From G963691835 sp963691835 (lineage in GTDB: Bacteria; Pseudomonadota; Alphaproteobacteria; Thalassobaculales; Thalassobaculaceae), in the NCBI GenBank assembly GCA_963691835.1, contig OY829383.1, positions 1,860,001 through 1,924,000 on the forward strand: a stretch of DNA of 64,000 nucleotides, given 5' to 3'. The position numbers were made by a program, and so were the translations under genes. Shown in pieces: positions 24,602-36,347 of this stretch. Positions within the stretch are counted from its first letter, which is position 1. Every line of letters begins with the position of its first letter. The notes under the pieces were generated by a model. The model saw only the letters and a list, made by a program, of their open reading frames with translations, did no database searches and was not told the DNA's origin.

Positions 24602-25513
24602 ATGGAGCCGCTCATTGGCGCCACCCCAGGGGGACAGGCACCGGATCTCATCAAGGACACGACCACCGAAGCCTTCATGGACGATGTCATCAATGCCTCA
24701 CGCGAGGTGCCGGTGATCGTCGACTTCTGGGCGGAGTGGTGCGGTCCCTGTAAATCCCTGACCCCGATCCTGGAGAAGGTCGTTCGGGACTCGGCCGGTG
24801 CGGTGAAGCTGGTCAAGCTCGACATCGATAAGCATCCGGAGATTCCGCAGCAGATGCGGGTTCAGTCGATCCCCGCAGTGTTCGCCTTCGACAACGGCCG
24901 CCCGGTGGACGGATTCAGCGGTGCTCTGCCGGAAAGCCAAGTCCGGGACTTCGTGAAGCGTCTGACGCGCGGAGCTGCGGGTGATTCGCCGCTCAACGAG
25001 GCGCTGGATGCGGCGGAACAGATGTTGGCGGATGAGGATTTCGCCGGGGCCGCCGGTCTCTTCGGCCAGATCCTTCAGCATGACGCCGAGAATCTCCGGG
25101 GCATCGCGGGTATGGCTCGGGCGCTGATCGGCCTCGAAGAAATTGACCGGGCCCGTGGCATGCTCGACGGGCTGCCGGACGAGCTCAAGAAAGCGCAGGA
25201 GATCCAGAGTGTGATCTCCCAGCTCGATCTGCTGTCCGCAGGGGGCGAGGCAGGGGACGTGGCCGATCTGCGGGCCCGGATCGCAGCCGATCCGTCAGAC
25301 CATCAGGCACGTATCGATCTGGCAGCAGCCCTGTTCGGGGGCGGCGACCGTGAGGGGGCGGTCGACGTTTTGCTGGAATCCATCAAGCTCGACCGGGACT
25401 GGGAGGAGGGAGCGGCCCGCCAGCAGCTCCTGAAACTGTTCGAAGCCATGGGACCGACCGACAAACTGACGATTCAGGCCAGACGGCGCCTATCGTCGAT
25501 CCTGTTCTCATAG
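24602..25513 (+). CDS. thioredoxin-TPR protein (CnoX/YbbN-like chaperedoxin)
   Basis: The 303-residue product has an N-terminal thioredoxin domain with the redox pair WCGPC at residues 47-50 and the cis-Pro loop QSIPAVFAFDNG. It is followed by helical TPR-like repeats from about residue 130 (LADEDFAGAAGLFGQILQHD and similar). This architecture is that of CnoX/YbbN, which protects client proteins from oxidation and hands them to chaperones. Here the CxxC is intact, as in many alphaproteobacterial members. I took ATG 24602, preceded by an AGGAAAGGGTCAGG stretch. The Lon-N-like gene follows after 35 bases on the same strand, a common operon partner. Confidence 0.93.
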   Translation: MEPLIGATPGGQAPDLIKDTTTEAFMDDVINASREVPVIVDFWAEWCGPCKSLTPILEKVVRDSAGAVKLVKLDIDKHPEIPQQMRVQSIPAVFAFDNGRPVDGFSGALPESQVRDFVKRLTRGAAGDSPLNEALDAAEQMLADEDFAGAAGLFGQILQHDAENLRGIAGMARALIGLEEIDRARGMLDGLPDELKKAQEIQSVISQLDLLSAGGEAGDVADLRARIAADPSDHQARIDLAAALFGGGDREGAVDVLLESIKLDRDWEEGAARQQLLKLFEAMGPTDKLTIQARRRLSSILFS

Positions 25514-25548
25514 GGCCGGCGCGACCGGTCCCCGAAAGACGGAACTCC

Positions 25549-26211
25549 ATGAGCGAAACGCCCCTGCGCCCCACGCTTGACGATCTGCCGGCAACCATAC
25601 CGGTGTTCCCGCTGTCGGGAGCGCTCCTGCTCCCGGAGGGACGTCTGCCGCTCAACATCTTCGAGCCCCGCTACCTCGCGATGGTTCAGGATGCCTTGGG
25701 CACCGATCGGCTGATCGGCATGATCCAACCGCTGCCGTCAGCGGCCGAGGAGAAGAAGCCCGCCCTCTTCGAGACGGGGTGTGCGGGGAAAATCACCTCT
25801 TTCACGGAAACCGAGGACGGACGCTACCTGATCACGTTGACCGGTATGATCCGGTTCCGGGTCGAACAGGAAATTCCGTCGCTTCGGGGCTACCGCCGTG
25901 TTGTGGCGGATTGGGCGGGATACTCGAAGGATCTTCATTGCGCCGACGACTGCGCGCTGGATCGCACCCGCCTTGTCACCGCGCTGAGGACCTACTTTGA
26001 TCAGAACGGTATTGTTGCCGACTGGGATGCCATCGACGGTGCCACCGACCCCCAGCTGATCACCACGTTGTCCATGGTTTGCCCGTTCTCACCCACGGAG
26101 AAGCAGGCCCTGCTTGAGGCGACGTCGCTGACCGAGCGCGGCACGACGATGATCACCCTTCTGGAGATGGCCGGTTTCAACGCCGGAAGCGATGATGGCC
26201 CCAGACACTGA
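25549..26211 (+). CDS. Lon N-terminal (LON substrate-binding) domain protein
   Basis: This 220-residue protein consists of a single LON domain, as seen from IPVFPLSGALLLPEGRLPLN, IFEPRYLAMVQDAL and GCAGKITSFTETEDGRYLI. It lacks the ATPase and protease parts of Lon. Such stand-alone proteins, similar to E. coli YcaJ-neighbour or cereblon-type N-domains, are thought to help substrate handling, though the exact role is unknown. It follows the thioredoxin-TPR gene closely and its stop overlaps the start of the Trm112-like gene by 20 bases, so the three to four genes form one operon of protein-quality or translation functions. Confidence 0.9.
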   Translation: MSETPLRPTLDDLPATIPVFPLSGALLLPEGRLPLNIFEPRYLAMVQDALGTDRLIGMIQPLPSAAEEKKPALFETGCAGKITSFTETEDGRYLITLTGMIRFRVEQEIPSLRGYRRVVADWAGYSKDLHCADDCALDRTRLVTALRTYFDQNGIVADWDAIDGATDPQLITTLSMVCPFSPTEKQALLEATSLTERGTTMITLLEMAGFNAGSDDGPRH

Positions 26212-26515
26212 CAAAGATACTGACAAAGACACTAGACGAACGACTGGCCAACCTGATGGGCCGGAAAGCGGCGACCGGGACGTCGACCCGAAGCTGCTTG
26301 AGATCTTGGTCTGCCCGTTGACCAAATCGCCACTCCGTTACGACAGGGCCGCGCAGGAGTTGATCAGCGATCAGGCGGGCCTCGCCTTCCCGATCCGTAA
26401 CGGCGTCCCGATCATGTTGGTGGACGAGGCCAGGGCTGTGGAAGACGACCCGGTGGCCGGTGGACGGGCGGCCCTGCGCGAAGTCCGGGAGCCCGACGGC
26501 CCGGACCGGGCCTGA
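26192..26515 (+). CDS. Trm112-like/UPF0434 small protein
   Basis: The 107-residue protein contains the Trm112 core DPKLLEILVCPLTKSPLRYD and LAFPIRNGVPIMLVDEAR (about residues 32-80). Bacterial homologues such as YcaR have no defined enzyme activity; eukaryotic Trm112 activates methyltransferases. Zinc ligands are not fully kept (only one Cys). The N-terminal ~30 residues are a hydrophilic tail holding the repeat DTDKDTDKDT, which comes from a 12-bp tandem duplication in the DNA. Start is one of two adjacent ATGs that overlap the Lon-N gene. It sits in the same operon as the neighbours. Confidence 0.88.
   Translation: MMAPDTDKDTDKDTRRTTGQPDGPESGDRDVDPKLLEILVCPLTKSPLRYDRAAQELISDQAGLAFPIRNGVPIMLVDEARAVEDDPVAGGRAALREVREPDGPDRA
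26207..26233. repeat. 12-bp tandem duplication ACTGACAAAGAT/C
   Basis: Two units, differing only in the last base, stand in tandem and run on into a partial third. They lie across the Lon-N stop codon and inside the Trm112-like gene, adding Asp-Thr-Asp-Lys repeats. Confidence 0.8.
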
Positions 26516-26529
26516 AAGGGGTTGTTGGT

Positions 26530-26907
26530 ATGAGTGAGGATCGTTTTTCCACGTCAGCCTGGCCGACAGATGTGCGCTACCGGCGGGAGGCCCGGACGCT
26601 TGAGGTGGATTTCGATATAGGTGAAACCGTCGAGATCTCCGCCGAGCTCCTTCGGGTCGAAAGCCCGTCGGCCGAAGTTCAAGGCCATGGGCCGACCCAG
26701 AAGAAGACCGTCAGCGGCAAACGGAACGTCGACATCCGCGAGATCGAGCCGGTGGGCAACTATGCGATCCGGATCGTCTTCGACGACGGTCACGATACGG
26801 GCCTCTATACATGGCGCTATCTGAGGGAGTTGGGTTCCGACCGCGACCGGATCTGGGGCAACTACCTGGAACGGCTGACCAGCGAGGGCCTCGGCCGCGA
26901 TCCGTGA
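26530..26907 (+). CDS. DUF971-domain protein
   Basis: The 125-residue protein matches the DUF971 pattern: WPTDVRYRREARTLEVDF, then SAELLRVESPSAEVQGHG, and VGNYAIRIVFDDGHDTGLYT with WRYLREL, all typical of this fold, which also forms the N-terminal domain of gamma-butyrobetaine hydroxylase. Stand-alone members have been linked to iron-sulfur cluster carrier (Mrp/ApbC) functions in other genomes, but I see no direct sign of that here. It ends ten bases from the convergent UbiH-like gene and the two stops share a palindrome. Confidence 0.9.
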   Translation: MSEDRFSTSAWPTDVRYRREARTLEVDFDIGETVEISAELLRVESPSAEVQGHGPTQKKTVSGKRNVDIREIEPVGNYAIRIVFDDGHDTGLYTWRYLRELGSDRDRIWGNYLERLTSEGLGRDP

Positions 26908-26920
26908 GCGACGCGCTCAC
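26904..26920. terminator. short palindrome between convergent genes
   Basis: GTGAGCG-ACG-CGCTCAC is a perfect 7-bp stem that includes the stop codons of both convergent genes. There is no T-run, so it could be a weak two-way terminator or coincidence. Confidence 0.35.
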
Positions 26921-28185
26921 CCATCCTTAAGCAACGCCGGCAACGTGCCGAGGGTTCCCATCGCGCCCCGGATGAGGGTGCGTTTGAGACCCGGCAAGCG
27001 GCCCAGTGCGGCAAGTCCGATCGCCCGGGCCGCACGCGCGGGGGCAAAGCGTGTTGCAAAGAGCCTGTTGAGCCCGTCCGTCGCCGCGACCATCAGTGTG
27101 GAATCGAACCGCCGCCATCGCTGATATCGGTCCAGGGTATGAGCCGAGCCGATATCGAGCCCCAGTCTTTGGGCCTCGCCGAGAACATCGGAGAGGGCCG
27201 CAATATCCTTGATTGCGAGGTTGAACCCCTGCCCCGCGATCGGGTGGATCGCCCGGGCCGCATCGCCGACCAGGACGAGACGCCGGTCCGCATACCGCTC
27301 CGCCTGCACAAGCGACAGTGGCCAGGACCAACGCTCACCTTCGAGCGTCAGCGGCCCCAAGCGGTCTCCAAAGGCGTCCGAAATCTCGGCGGAGAACAGG
27401 GAGGGGTCCAAGGCCATCAACCGCTCAATTTCGGCGGTCTCTTGGCTCCACACCACCGATGACCGGGTCTCACCGGGTAGCGGCAAGAGCGCCAGCGGCC
27501 CGTCCGGCCTGAAGACCTCGAACGCCGTGTTCCGGTGGTTGATCGTATGCGACACCGTGCAGACAAGGCTGGACTGACCGTAGGGCCAGCCGATGGTTCG
27601 GATCCCTGCCCCCTCCCGCAAGCGGGATGACCGGCCGTCCGCCGCCACGACGAGTGAGGCCCTGATCGTCAGACCCGAGTCCAGGCGGAGGGTCATGTGA
27701 GAGGCATCGGCTCCGCTTGATACCACCGTATCCTGTTCGATCAGCCGGATCGCGGGCCGTGCCCGAACCGCGTCGGCCAGTGACCGCCGCAGATCCGCGT
27801 TGTCCACGATCCATCCCATGGGCCCCCCGCCGACCTCATCCGACCCGTAGTGCAGGGCCGCATCTCCCGCTCCTTGGTCGATGATCTCAATGTCGTCGAT
27901 GGGTGAGGCGTGGGGCCCCAGCGCCTCCCAGATGCCGATCCCCTCGAAGAAGGGGCGGCCAACGGCCGCGATGGCCGTGGTCCGGCCATCCGCCCCCGGC
28001 GTGAGCAGCGATTTGAGGGACACACGATCGATCAGGGCAATGGTGAGCCCCAGATCCGAGAGAGCGGCAGCCGCCGCCAAGCCAGCGGGTCCGGCCCCGA
28101 CCACGGCGACATCGACCGCGACGAGCTTGGCCTTGTCCTGGGTCTCAGCCTTGCGGTTCTTCGATCGGCGGGTGGACGACGACAT
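26917..28185 (-). CDS. UbiH/Coq6-type FAD-dependent monooxygenase
   Basis: The 422-residue flavoprotein has the dinucleotide-binding VVGAGPAGLAAAAAL (about residues 28-42) and the second FAD motif LVLVGDAARAIHPIAGQGFN near 310-330, which is highly typical of ubiquinone ring hydroxylases UbiH, UbiF and UbiL/Coq6. The 20-residue basic N-terminal extension is unusual but harmless. It would hydroxylate a polyprenyl-phenol intermediate. Position next to the replication genes and in the same window as ubiE and ubiB supports a ubiquinone role, yet which ring carbon it oxidises cannot be told. It lies about 100 bases downstream of glnD. Confidence 0.88.
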   Translation of the reverse strand: MSSSTRRSKNRKAETQDKAKLVAVDVAVVGAGPAGLAAAAALSDLGLTIALIDRVSLKSLLTPGADGRTTAIAAVGRPFFEGIGIWEALGPHASPIDDIEIIDQGAGDAALHYGSDEVGGGPMGWIVDNADLRRSLADAVRARPAIRLIEQDTVVSSGADASHMTLRLDSGLTIRASLVVAADGRSSRLREGAGIRTIGWPYGQSSLVCTVSHTINHRNTAFEVFRPDGPLALLPLPGETRSSVVWSQETAEIERLMALDPSLFSAEISDAFGDRLGPLTLEGERWSWPLSLVQAERYADRRLVLVGDAARAIHPIAGQGFNLAIKDIAALSDVLGEAQRLGLDIGSAHTLDRYQRWRRFDSTLMVAATDGLNRLFATRFAPARAARAIGLAALGRLPGLKRTLIRGAMGTLGTLPALLKDG

Positions 28186-28287
28186 GCTGTGCCAGACGGC
28201 GATGGTTGAAACGATCTGATGACCATAGCGTCATTCGGAGCCTGGCCGTAGGACCGTATCGACGCACATCCCTGACCGGCGCGGCCC

Positions 28288-31137
28288 TCAATCCGACGTC
28301 CCGTCCTCCGGGAGGGCCACCGCGTCCAGCAGCGCGGACCGGATCTGCTCATGCCGGGCCGGATCCACGATCTTCAGGCCGAACAGGTCCTTCACGTAGA
28401 AGACATCGACGACGCTCTCTCCATAAGTGGAGATCCGCGCCGAGTAGATCTGGACGTTGATGCGGGAGAGCGCGCGTGTGATGCGATACAGCAGACCCGG
28501 CTGATCAGTCCCGTTCACCTCGATCACCGTATGGGTCTGACTTGCCGTGTCGTCGATCAGGACCCGGGGTGGCACTGTCATGCGGCTGGCGCGTTTTGGG
28601 AATCTCGGCCGGCGCTTCTCGATCTCCGCGTCGATGTCCATCTTCCCGGCGAGCGCCCGCTGAATGCGCGCCGACAGACGCGCGAGCTTATCGGGTCTGT
28701 CAAAGGCACTTCGGCCTTCGCCCTGGACCCAGAAGACGTCCAGGACCATGCCGTTCTTCAGCGTCGTGATCCGCGCATCCACGATGTCCGCCCCGCTCGC
28801 CGGCAACGCCCCGGCGATGCGGGAAAAGAGACCAGGATGGTCGGCCGCGTAGACGGTGATCTCCGTCGCGTCCCGGACTGTGTCCACCCGGGCGTCAACC
28901 GTCAGCGGCGCCTTATCCGCCTCTGCCCGCCGGACCATCTCCGCATGCCGGACGTGATGATCAGCATCGAAAACGATCCAGTAGGAGTCGTAGGGACGGG
29001 CCAGATGGGCTTCCAGGTCCGCCTCCGGCCAATCCGAAAGACGCTCGGCCAGCGCAGAACGGGCCGCTGCGACCCGGGCGCGTTTGCCCGCACCCTTGGC
29101 GTCGCCGGACAGAACCTCGTCCGCGCTGCGGTAAAGCTCCCGCAACAGTGACGCCTTCCATCCGTTCCAAACGGTCGGTCCGACCGCGCGGATGTCGGCA
29201 ACCGTCAACACCAGCAGCAGCTTAAGACGCTCGGGTGACCGGACGATTTCGCAGAAGTCCTGAACCGTCTTCGGGTCGGACACATCCCGTTTGAAGGCGG
29301 CATAAGACATCAGCAGATGCCATCGGACCAGCCAGGCGACGGTCTCCGTCTCCTCGTCGGTCATGCCGAAGCGGGGACAAAGACGGCGTGCGGCCTTCTC
29401 CCCCAGAATGGAGTGGTCGCCGCCCCGCCCTTTGCAGATGTCATGGAGGAACGCAGCCACATAGAGTGCGCGGCGCGACTGCACCTTATGCACGACTTCC
29501 GTGGCGATCGGCGCGGCCTCCGCCAGCTCCCCCTTCTCGATCCGGTGGAGGATACCGAGCATGATCAGGGTATGCTCATCCGTCGTGTAGACGTGGTACA
29601 TGTCGTACTGCATCTGGGCGACGACACGGCCGAAGTCGGGAATAAACCGGCCCAGAAGCTGGGACTCGTTCATCCGGCGCAGGATGCGCTCCGGCCCCTC
29701 CGGAGCGGCGACGATCTCCAGGAAAAGGCGGTTCGCCTCCGGGTCTTTCCTGAGATCGGCACCAACCGTTTTCAAGCATTGGGTGATCAGACGCAATGCA
29801 TGGGGATGCAGACCTACGTTCTCGGATTGGGCCACCCGGAAGAGACGGATCATGTTAACCGGATCGCGCTCGAACGCGTTGTCGTCGGCAACAGTGACCC
29901 GTTCCCCTTCGATCTTGAGGTCACCAATGATGCGGGGACCGCCAAAGAACCGCGGCAGCAACCGGAAACGCGGCTTGCGCCCCCTGCCCGCCTCGACCGC
30001 GGCGCACAGGATACGGGTCAGGTCGCCCACGTCCTTTGCGACGAGGTAGAAGTGCTTCATGAAGCGCTCGACCGCGACCTGACCGGCGCGATCAGTATAG
30101 CCGCACCGGGCCGCGATCTCGGGCTGAAGGTCGACGGTCAGCCGCTCCTCCGGCCGCCCGGCCAGATAGTGGAGATGACACCGGACCGTCCACAGCCATT
30201 TCTGCGCCTTAGCGAACCGGCGGGCTTCATCCATGGTGAGCACACCCTTGGGCACAAGGTCCCGCACGGCGTCGACCTGATAGAGGTACTTGCCGATCCA
30301 GAACAGCCGGTGGATGTCCCGAAGCCCGCCTTTCCCGTCCTTCACATTCGGCTCGATGACGTAACGGGAATCACCCAGCCGCTCGTGCCGGTCTTCCGCC
30401 TCCGCCAGCTTGGCTTCCATGAATTCGGTCTCGGTACCGAGCACCAGTTCATTCTGGAAGCGCTGGCGGAGATCGTCGGCGAGCGACGGCACTCCCCAGA
30501 GATACCGGGCCTCGAGCAGAGAGGTCCGAATGGTCATGTCGCCTTTCGCCTGGCGAAGGCATTCGTCGACCGACCGGGTCGCATGCCCGACCTTGAGACC
30601 CAGATCCCAAAGCATGTAGAGCACGAACTCGATAACCTGCTCACCGCTGGCTGTCTGTTTGTAGGGATGGAGGAACAGCAGGTCGATATCGGAAGACGGG
30701 GCCAGTTCTCCCCGCCCGTAGCCGCCGATGGCGAGGATGGCCATCTGCTCCCCATCCGTTGGGTTCGACGTCCGGTAGACCCGGTCGATCGTCGTCGTTG
30801 CCACTGATTGGATCAGGCGATCCATCAGGTAGGCGCCCTCGCGCACGCAGGCCGCGCCGTTGCTGCTCTCCATGAAGCGGCGTTTGATTTCCGCGCGGCC
30901 GTCGGCGAGGAACGCTTTCAGGGCGACGAGCATGCGGGCGCGAAACGCCTCGATCGTCTCGGTTTCGGACCAGGCTTTGTCGAGTGCCTTGTTCACTGAA
31001 ACCGTATCGACGATGGCGCGGCCGCGTTTGACCCGAAGATCCTGCGGCGACAGGCCGACGATGCGGCCCTCCTCACCCGCCGGACCTGGCCCGGCGGAAG
31101 CCGGCGCGGGAGCCGGGATTTCCGCTACGTCCGCCAT
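28288..31137 (-). CDS. glnD: bifunctional [protein-PII] uridylyltransferase/uridylyl-removing enzyme GlnD
   Basis: The 949-residue enzyme senses glutamine and controls PII proteins. It has the nucleotidyltransferase motif GGYGRGELAPSSDIDLLFLH around residues 157-176, and a central region containing DEHTLIMLGILHRIEKGE and AAFLHDICKGRGGDHSILG, the HD metal-site core that removes UMP. Two C-terminal ACT domains begin at TVYAADHPGLFSRIAGAL and EVNGTDQPGLLYRITRAL. All domains are complete. The gene starts six bases after gyrB ends, so the two are probably co-transcribed, an alphaproteobacterial arrangement rather than an enterobacterial one. Confidence 0.97.
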   Translation of the reverse strand: MADVAEIPAPAPASAGPGPAGEEGRIVGLSPQDLRVKRGRAIVDTVSVNKALDKAWSETETIEAFRARMLVALKAFLADGRAEIKRRFMESSNGAACVREGAYLMDRLIQSVATTTIDRVYRTSNPTDGEQMAILAIGGYGRGELAPSSDIDLLFLHPYKQTASGEQVIEFVLYMLWDLGLKVGHATRSVDECLRQAKGDMTIRTSLLEARYLWGVPSLADDLRQRFQNELVLGTETEFMEAKLAEAEDRHERLGDSRYVIEPNVKDGKGGLRDIHRLFWIGKYLYQVDAVRDLVPKGVLTMDEARRFAKAQKWLWTVRCHLHYLAGRPEERLTVDLQPEIAARCGYTDRAGQVAVERFMKHFYLVAKDVGDLTRILCAAVEAGRGRKPRFRLLPRFFGGPRIIGDLKIEGERVTVADDNAFERDPVNMIRLFRVAQSENVGLHPHALRLITQCLKTVGADLRKDPEANRLFLEIVAAPEGPERILRRMNESQLLGRFIPDFGRVVAQMQYDMYHVYTTDEHTLIMLGILHRIEKGELAEAAPIATEVVHKVQSRRALYVAAFLHDICKGRGGDHSILGEKAARRLCPRFGMTDEETETVAWLVRWHLLMSYAAFKRDVSDPKTVQDFCEIVRSPERLKLLLVLTVADIRAVGPTVWNGWKASLLRELYRSADEVLSGDAKGAGKRARVAAARSALAERLSDWPEADLEAHLARPYDSYWIVFDADHHVRHAEMVRRAEADKAPLTVDARVDTVRDATEITVYAADHPGLFSRIAGALPASGADIVDARITTLKNGMVLDVFWVQGEGRSAFDRPDKLARLSARIQRALAGKMDIDAEIEKRRPRFPKRASRMTVPPRVLIDDTASQTHTVIEVNGTDQPGLLYRITRALSRINVQIYSARISTYGESVVDVFYVKDLFGLKIVDPARHEQIRSALLDAVALPEDGTSD

Positions 31138-31143
31138 AGCTCC

Positions 31144-33588
<2,445 letters not shown>

Positions 33589-33595
33589 CTGCGTC

Positions 33596-34891
33596 TCACT
33601 TCCTTCGGATCGCGTCTCGGAGTTCGGTCCGACCGGCGCCGAACGCACCGGATCCGACCACCGTCAAGCTCCGGTCGGGCTCCGAGACGGCCCCTCCGGT
33701 GACGGTATGAAACTGCGCCCGGCCTTCGAGCGCCTCGAACAGGGACCGGTCCGTGCCGGTCAGCCAGACCTGCCCGCCAAGATCGAGCAGCAGGTCGAAC
33801 AGGACATCGCGGCGGTCCCGGTCGAGATGGGCGGCAACCTCATCCATCAGCAGGATGGGCGGCTTGCCGTCCTCCCGCGCCCGCGCATTGGCATGCGCCA
33901 GCACGATGGCGACCAGGAGGGCTTTCTGTTCACCGGTCGAACATGCGGTCGCGGGCATGTCCTTGCCGAGATGAGTCACCGCAAGGTCGCTGCGGTGTGG
34001 GCCCGGCACGGACGACGCTTCCCCGGCTTCCACACTCCGGCTGTCGGCAAGGCTGGCGCGGAGCCAATCCTCCACCGCGAGCGCGGGTTCGGACTGCAAC
34101 CGCTCTTCCACAGCGCCCAGCAGCGCGAGACGCGCGGCGGGAAACGGCCCCCGGTCCTGCGCCAACTCCGGCGTCAAACGGCTGATCAGCTCCAATCGCG
34201 CGGCTGCAACCGCCACCGCGGCACTGGCCGCCTGATCCTCAAGGGCCGTCAGCCAGTGCGGGTCTCTGGATCCCGCCTTGAGAAGCCGGCTCCGCTCCCG
34301 AAGGGCATGGGTATGGGCATTGACCCGACCGGCGTGCTCCGCATCAAACGCGTGGACCAGCCGGTCCAGGAACCGCCGCCGGTTCGTCGCCCCCTCAATG
34401 AACAGCCGGTCCATCTGCGGCGTCAGCCAGGAGACCGTCAGAATGTCGCTGAGCCTCGCCTGGCTCTTAAGCGGCACACCATCCACCCGGACGATCCTGC
34501 GTTCCGACCCGCGAGCGGCCTCGTCACCCGATCCGCCGACATCAAAACCGGTCCCGATTTGGACCTCGTCCCCCCCGATGTGGAGCCGTGCCGACACCGC
34601 CCAAGGTTTGCCCTCTTCCGCCGAAAGCCGCCGGACGGCGCTGATCGTGGCCCGGCGGAGCCCGCGTCCCGGAGCCAGAAAGGAGATCGCTTCCAGCAGG
34701 TTTGTCTTACCGGCGCCGTTCGGCCCGGTCAAAACCACGGCCGGTGCTGCAACGTCCAGCCGCGCGGTCTCATAGTTCCGGAAATCGGACAGCGAGAGAC
34801 GGGCCACGCGGGCGCCCACATCGGTACAATCGGCCGACCCGACTCCCTGATGCCTAGCCGCCCTGTGCTCACTCTCTCGCATATGCCTCAT
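33596..34891 (-). CDS. recF: DNA replication and repair protein RecF
   Basis: RecF loads RecA at gapped DNA. The protein (about 431 residues from this start) shows LSLSDFRNYETARLDV, Walker A LTGPNGAGKTNLLEAI, the SMC-like signature in STGEQKALLVAIVLAHA and the Walker B PPILLMDEVAAHLD. The start is uncertain: ATG 34891 and ATG 34882 are both possible, and the frame is open up to the dnaN stop, but neither has a strong ribosome site. The first ~25 residues before ARVARLSL look poorly conserved. The gene lies in the fixed order dnaA, dnaN, recF, gyrB. Confidence 0.95.
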   Translation of the reverse strand: MRHMRESEHRAARHQGVGSADCTDVGARVARLSLSDFRNYETARLDVAAPAVVLTGPNGAGKTNLLEAISFLAPGRGLRRATISAVRRLSAEEGKPWAVSARLHIGGDEVQIGTGFDVGGSGDEAARGSERRIVRVDGVPLKSQARLSDILTVSWLTPQMDRLFIEGATNRRRFLDRLVHAFDAEHAGRVNAHTHALRERSRLLKAGSRDPHWLTALEDQAASAAVAVAAARLELISRLTPELAQDRGPFPAARLALLGAVEERLQSEPALAVEDWLRASLADSRSVEAGEASSVPGPHRSDLAVTHLGKDMPATACSTGEQKALLVAIVLAHANARAREDGKPPILLMDEVAAHLDRDRRDVLFDLLLDLGGQVWLTGTDRSLFEALEGRAQFHTVTGGAVSEPDRSLTVVGSGAFGAGRTELRDAIRRK

Positions 34892-34971
34892 CTTATCTCG
34901 GACCCGCAGGGGTGGCCGCCGGGAAACGCCGGCCCTCGCCCGAAGGCTCCGCATGGACTCTGGAGCGCCAA

Positions 34972-36096
34972 TCACACCCGCATGGGCATGAGAACATAGA
35001 GCGCGTCCTCATCAAGCTTGTCCCGGACGATCGTCGGCGACGCCGAGTCCGCAAGCGAGAAGACAGCCGTCGCGTCATCACCGGGAATTTGCCCCGCGAT
35101 ATCGAGCAGATAGCGGGAATTGAACCCAATCTCCATCGGGGTGGAGCCGTAAGCGACTTCGATCTCCTCGGTCGCGGTTCCATTTTCCGGGCTGGAGGCG
35201 GACAGGGTCAGTGTCCCCTCGCCGATCGCCAGCTTAACGGAACGGGATTTCTCGGTGGAGATCGTTGCCACCCGGTCCACTGCCTCTGCGAACCGGCGGC
35301 AATCGACAGAGAGCGTCTTGTCGTTGCCGGTCGGGATCACCCGCTCATAGTCCGGGAAGGTGCCGTCGATGAGCTTGGTCGTCAGCACCGTATCGTCGAA
35401 GGCAAAACGGATCTTGGTGTCGGACAGGGACACCTCGATCTCGCCTTCCGCATCCTCGATCAGCTTTCGGACTTCACCGATCGCCTTTCGCGGCACGATC
35501 ACCGATGGCATGCCGCCTGCCCCGTCCGGCAAAGGCATTTGAACCCGCGCCAGCCGGTGCCCATCCGTCGCTACGGCCCGCAGGACGGGCACGTCGTTGG
35601 AGGTGGCTGCATGGAGATAGATGCCGTTCAGATAATACCGCGTCTCTTCCGTCGAGATCGCGAAGCGTGTGCGGTCGATCAGCGTCCGCATATCAGCCGC
35701 CGAGATCACGAATCGGTGCGGCAACTCATCGCCCGTAAGCGCCGGAAACTCGTCCGTCGGCAGCGCGGGCAGGCTGAAATTCGACCGCCCGGAACGGACC
35801 GTCGCCCGGGTCGTCTCCCCCGTTGCTTCCACCGTCACCTCGGAGCCGGCAGGGCACTTCCGGACGATGTCGTAGAGGGTGTGTGCGGGCAGCGTCGTCT
35901 CGCCGGACTGGGCCACGTCGCAGCCGACCGACTCCCGGATGTCCATGTCCATGTCGGTCGCCGTCAGGCTCAAAGCGCCGTCTGCCGCGCGGATCAGCAC
36001 GTTCGAGAGAATAGGAATGGTGTTCCGTCGTTCCACGCAGCTTTGCACATGTCCGAGAGGCCGAAGAAGGACGGCGCGGTCGATGACGATTTTCAT
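34972..36096 (-). CDS. dnaN: DNA polymerase III beta subunit (sliding clamp)
   Basis: The 374-residue clamp protein forms the dimeric ring that holds the replicase on DNA. It starts MKIVIDRAVLLRPLGHVQS and contains the three repeated clamp folds, with RRNTIPILSNVLIRA, FVISAADMRTLIDRTRFAIS and AIGEGTLTLSASSPENGTA. It ends VLMPMRV, close to the conserved MPMRL terminus. About 250 bases separate it from dnaA; that interval contains a short AT-richer zone but no gene. Confidence 0.98.
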   Translation of the reverse strand: MKIVIDRAVLLRPLGHVQSCVERRNTIPILSNVLIRAADGALSLTATDMDMDIRESVGCDVAQSGETTLPAHTLYDIVRKCPAGSEVTVEATGETTRATVRSGRSNFSLPALPTDEFPALTGDELPHRFVISAADMRTLIDRTRFAISTEETRYYLNGIYLHAATSNDVPVLRAVATDGHRLARVQMPLPDGAGGMPSVIVPRKAIGEVRKLIEDAEGEIEVSLSDTKIRFAFDDTVLTTKLIDGTFPDYERVIPTGNDKTLSVDCRRFAEAVDRVATISTEKSRSVKLAIGEGTLTLSASSPENGTATEEIEVAYGSTPMEIGFNSRYLLDIAGQIPGDDATAVFSLADSASPTIVRDKLDEDALYVLMPMRV

Positions 36097-36347
36097 AATT
36101 CCGAGTGTTCCGTGCTGATGTGACGCGCGTGGATGGGCCGTCTGGAGGCCCAGATGCAGACGGTGGGACCAGCCTCCAGACGTAACCGTCGGCCAAGCCC
36201 CCTCCGCGTCACGTCACTATAGCACAACCATCCTGGAACAAGAGCGGAATCGCCCTTGAATCGCCGTCGTTTGGCGTCTTTTGACACGCCACGAGCACAA
36301 CAGGCGAAGAGAGCGCCATGCGGGGCCGGAAATAGGAGGTTTCGGCG

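Noticed and set aside
29317..30807. Long open frame on the plus strand opposite glnD
   Set aside because: It is antisense to a complete glnD with clear motifs; GC-rich DNA often leaves such frames open. The encoded sequence has no recognisable domain.
34912..36123. Plus-strand frame of about 400 codons opposite dnaN
   Set aside because: dnaN on the minus strand is unmistakable; the opposite frame is composition-driven.
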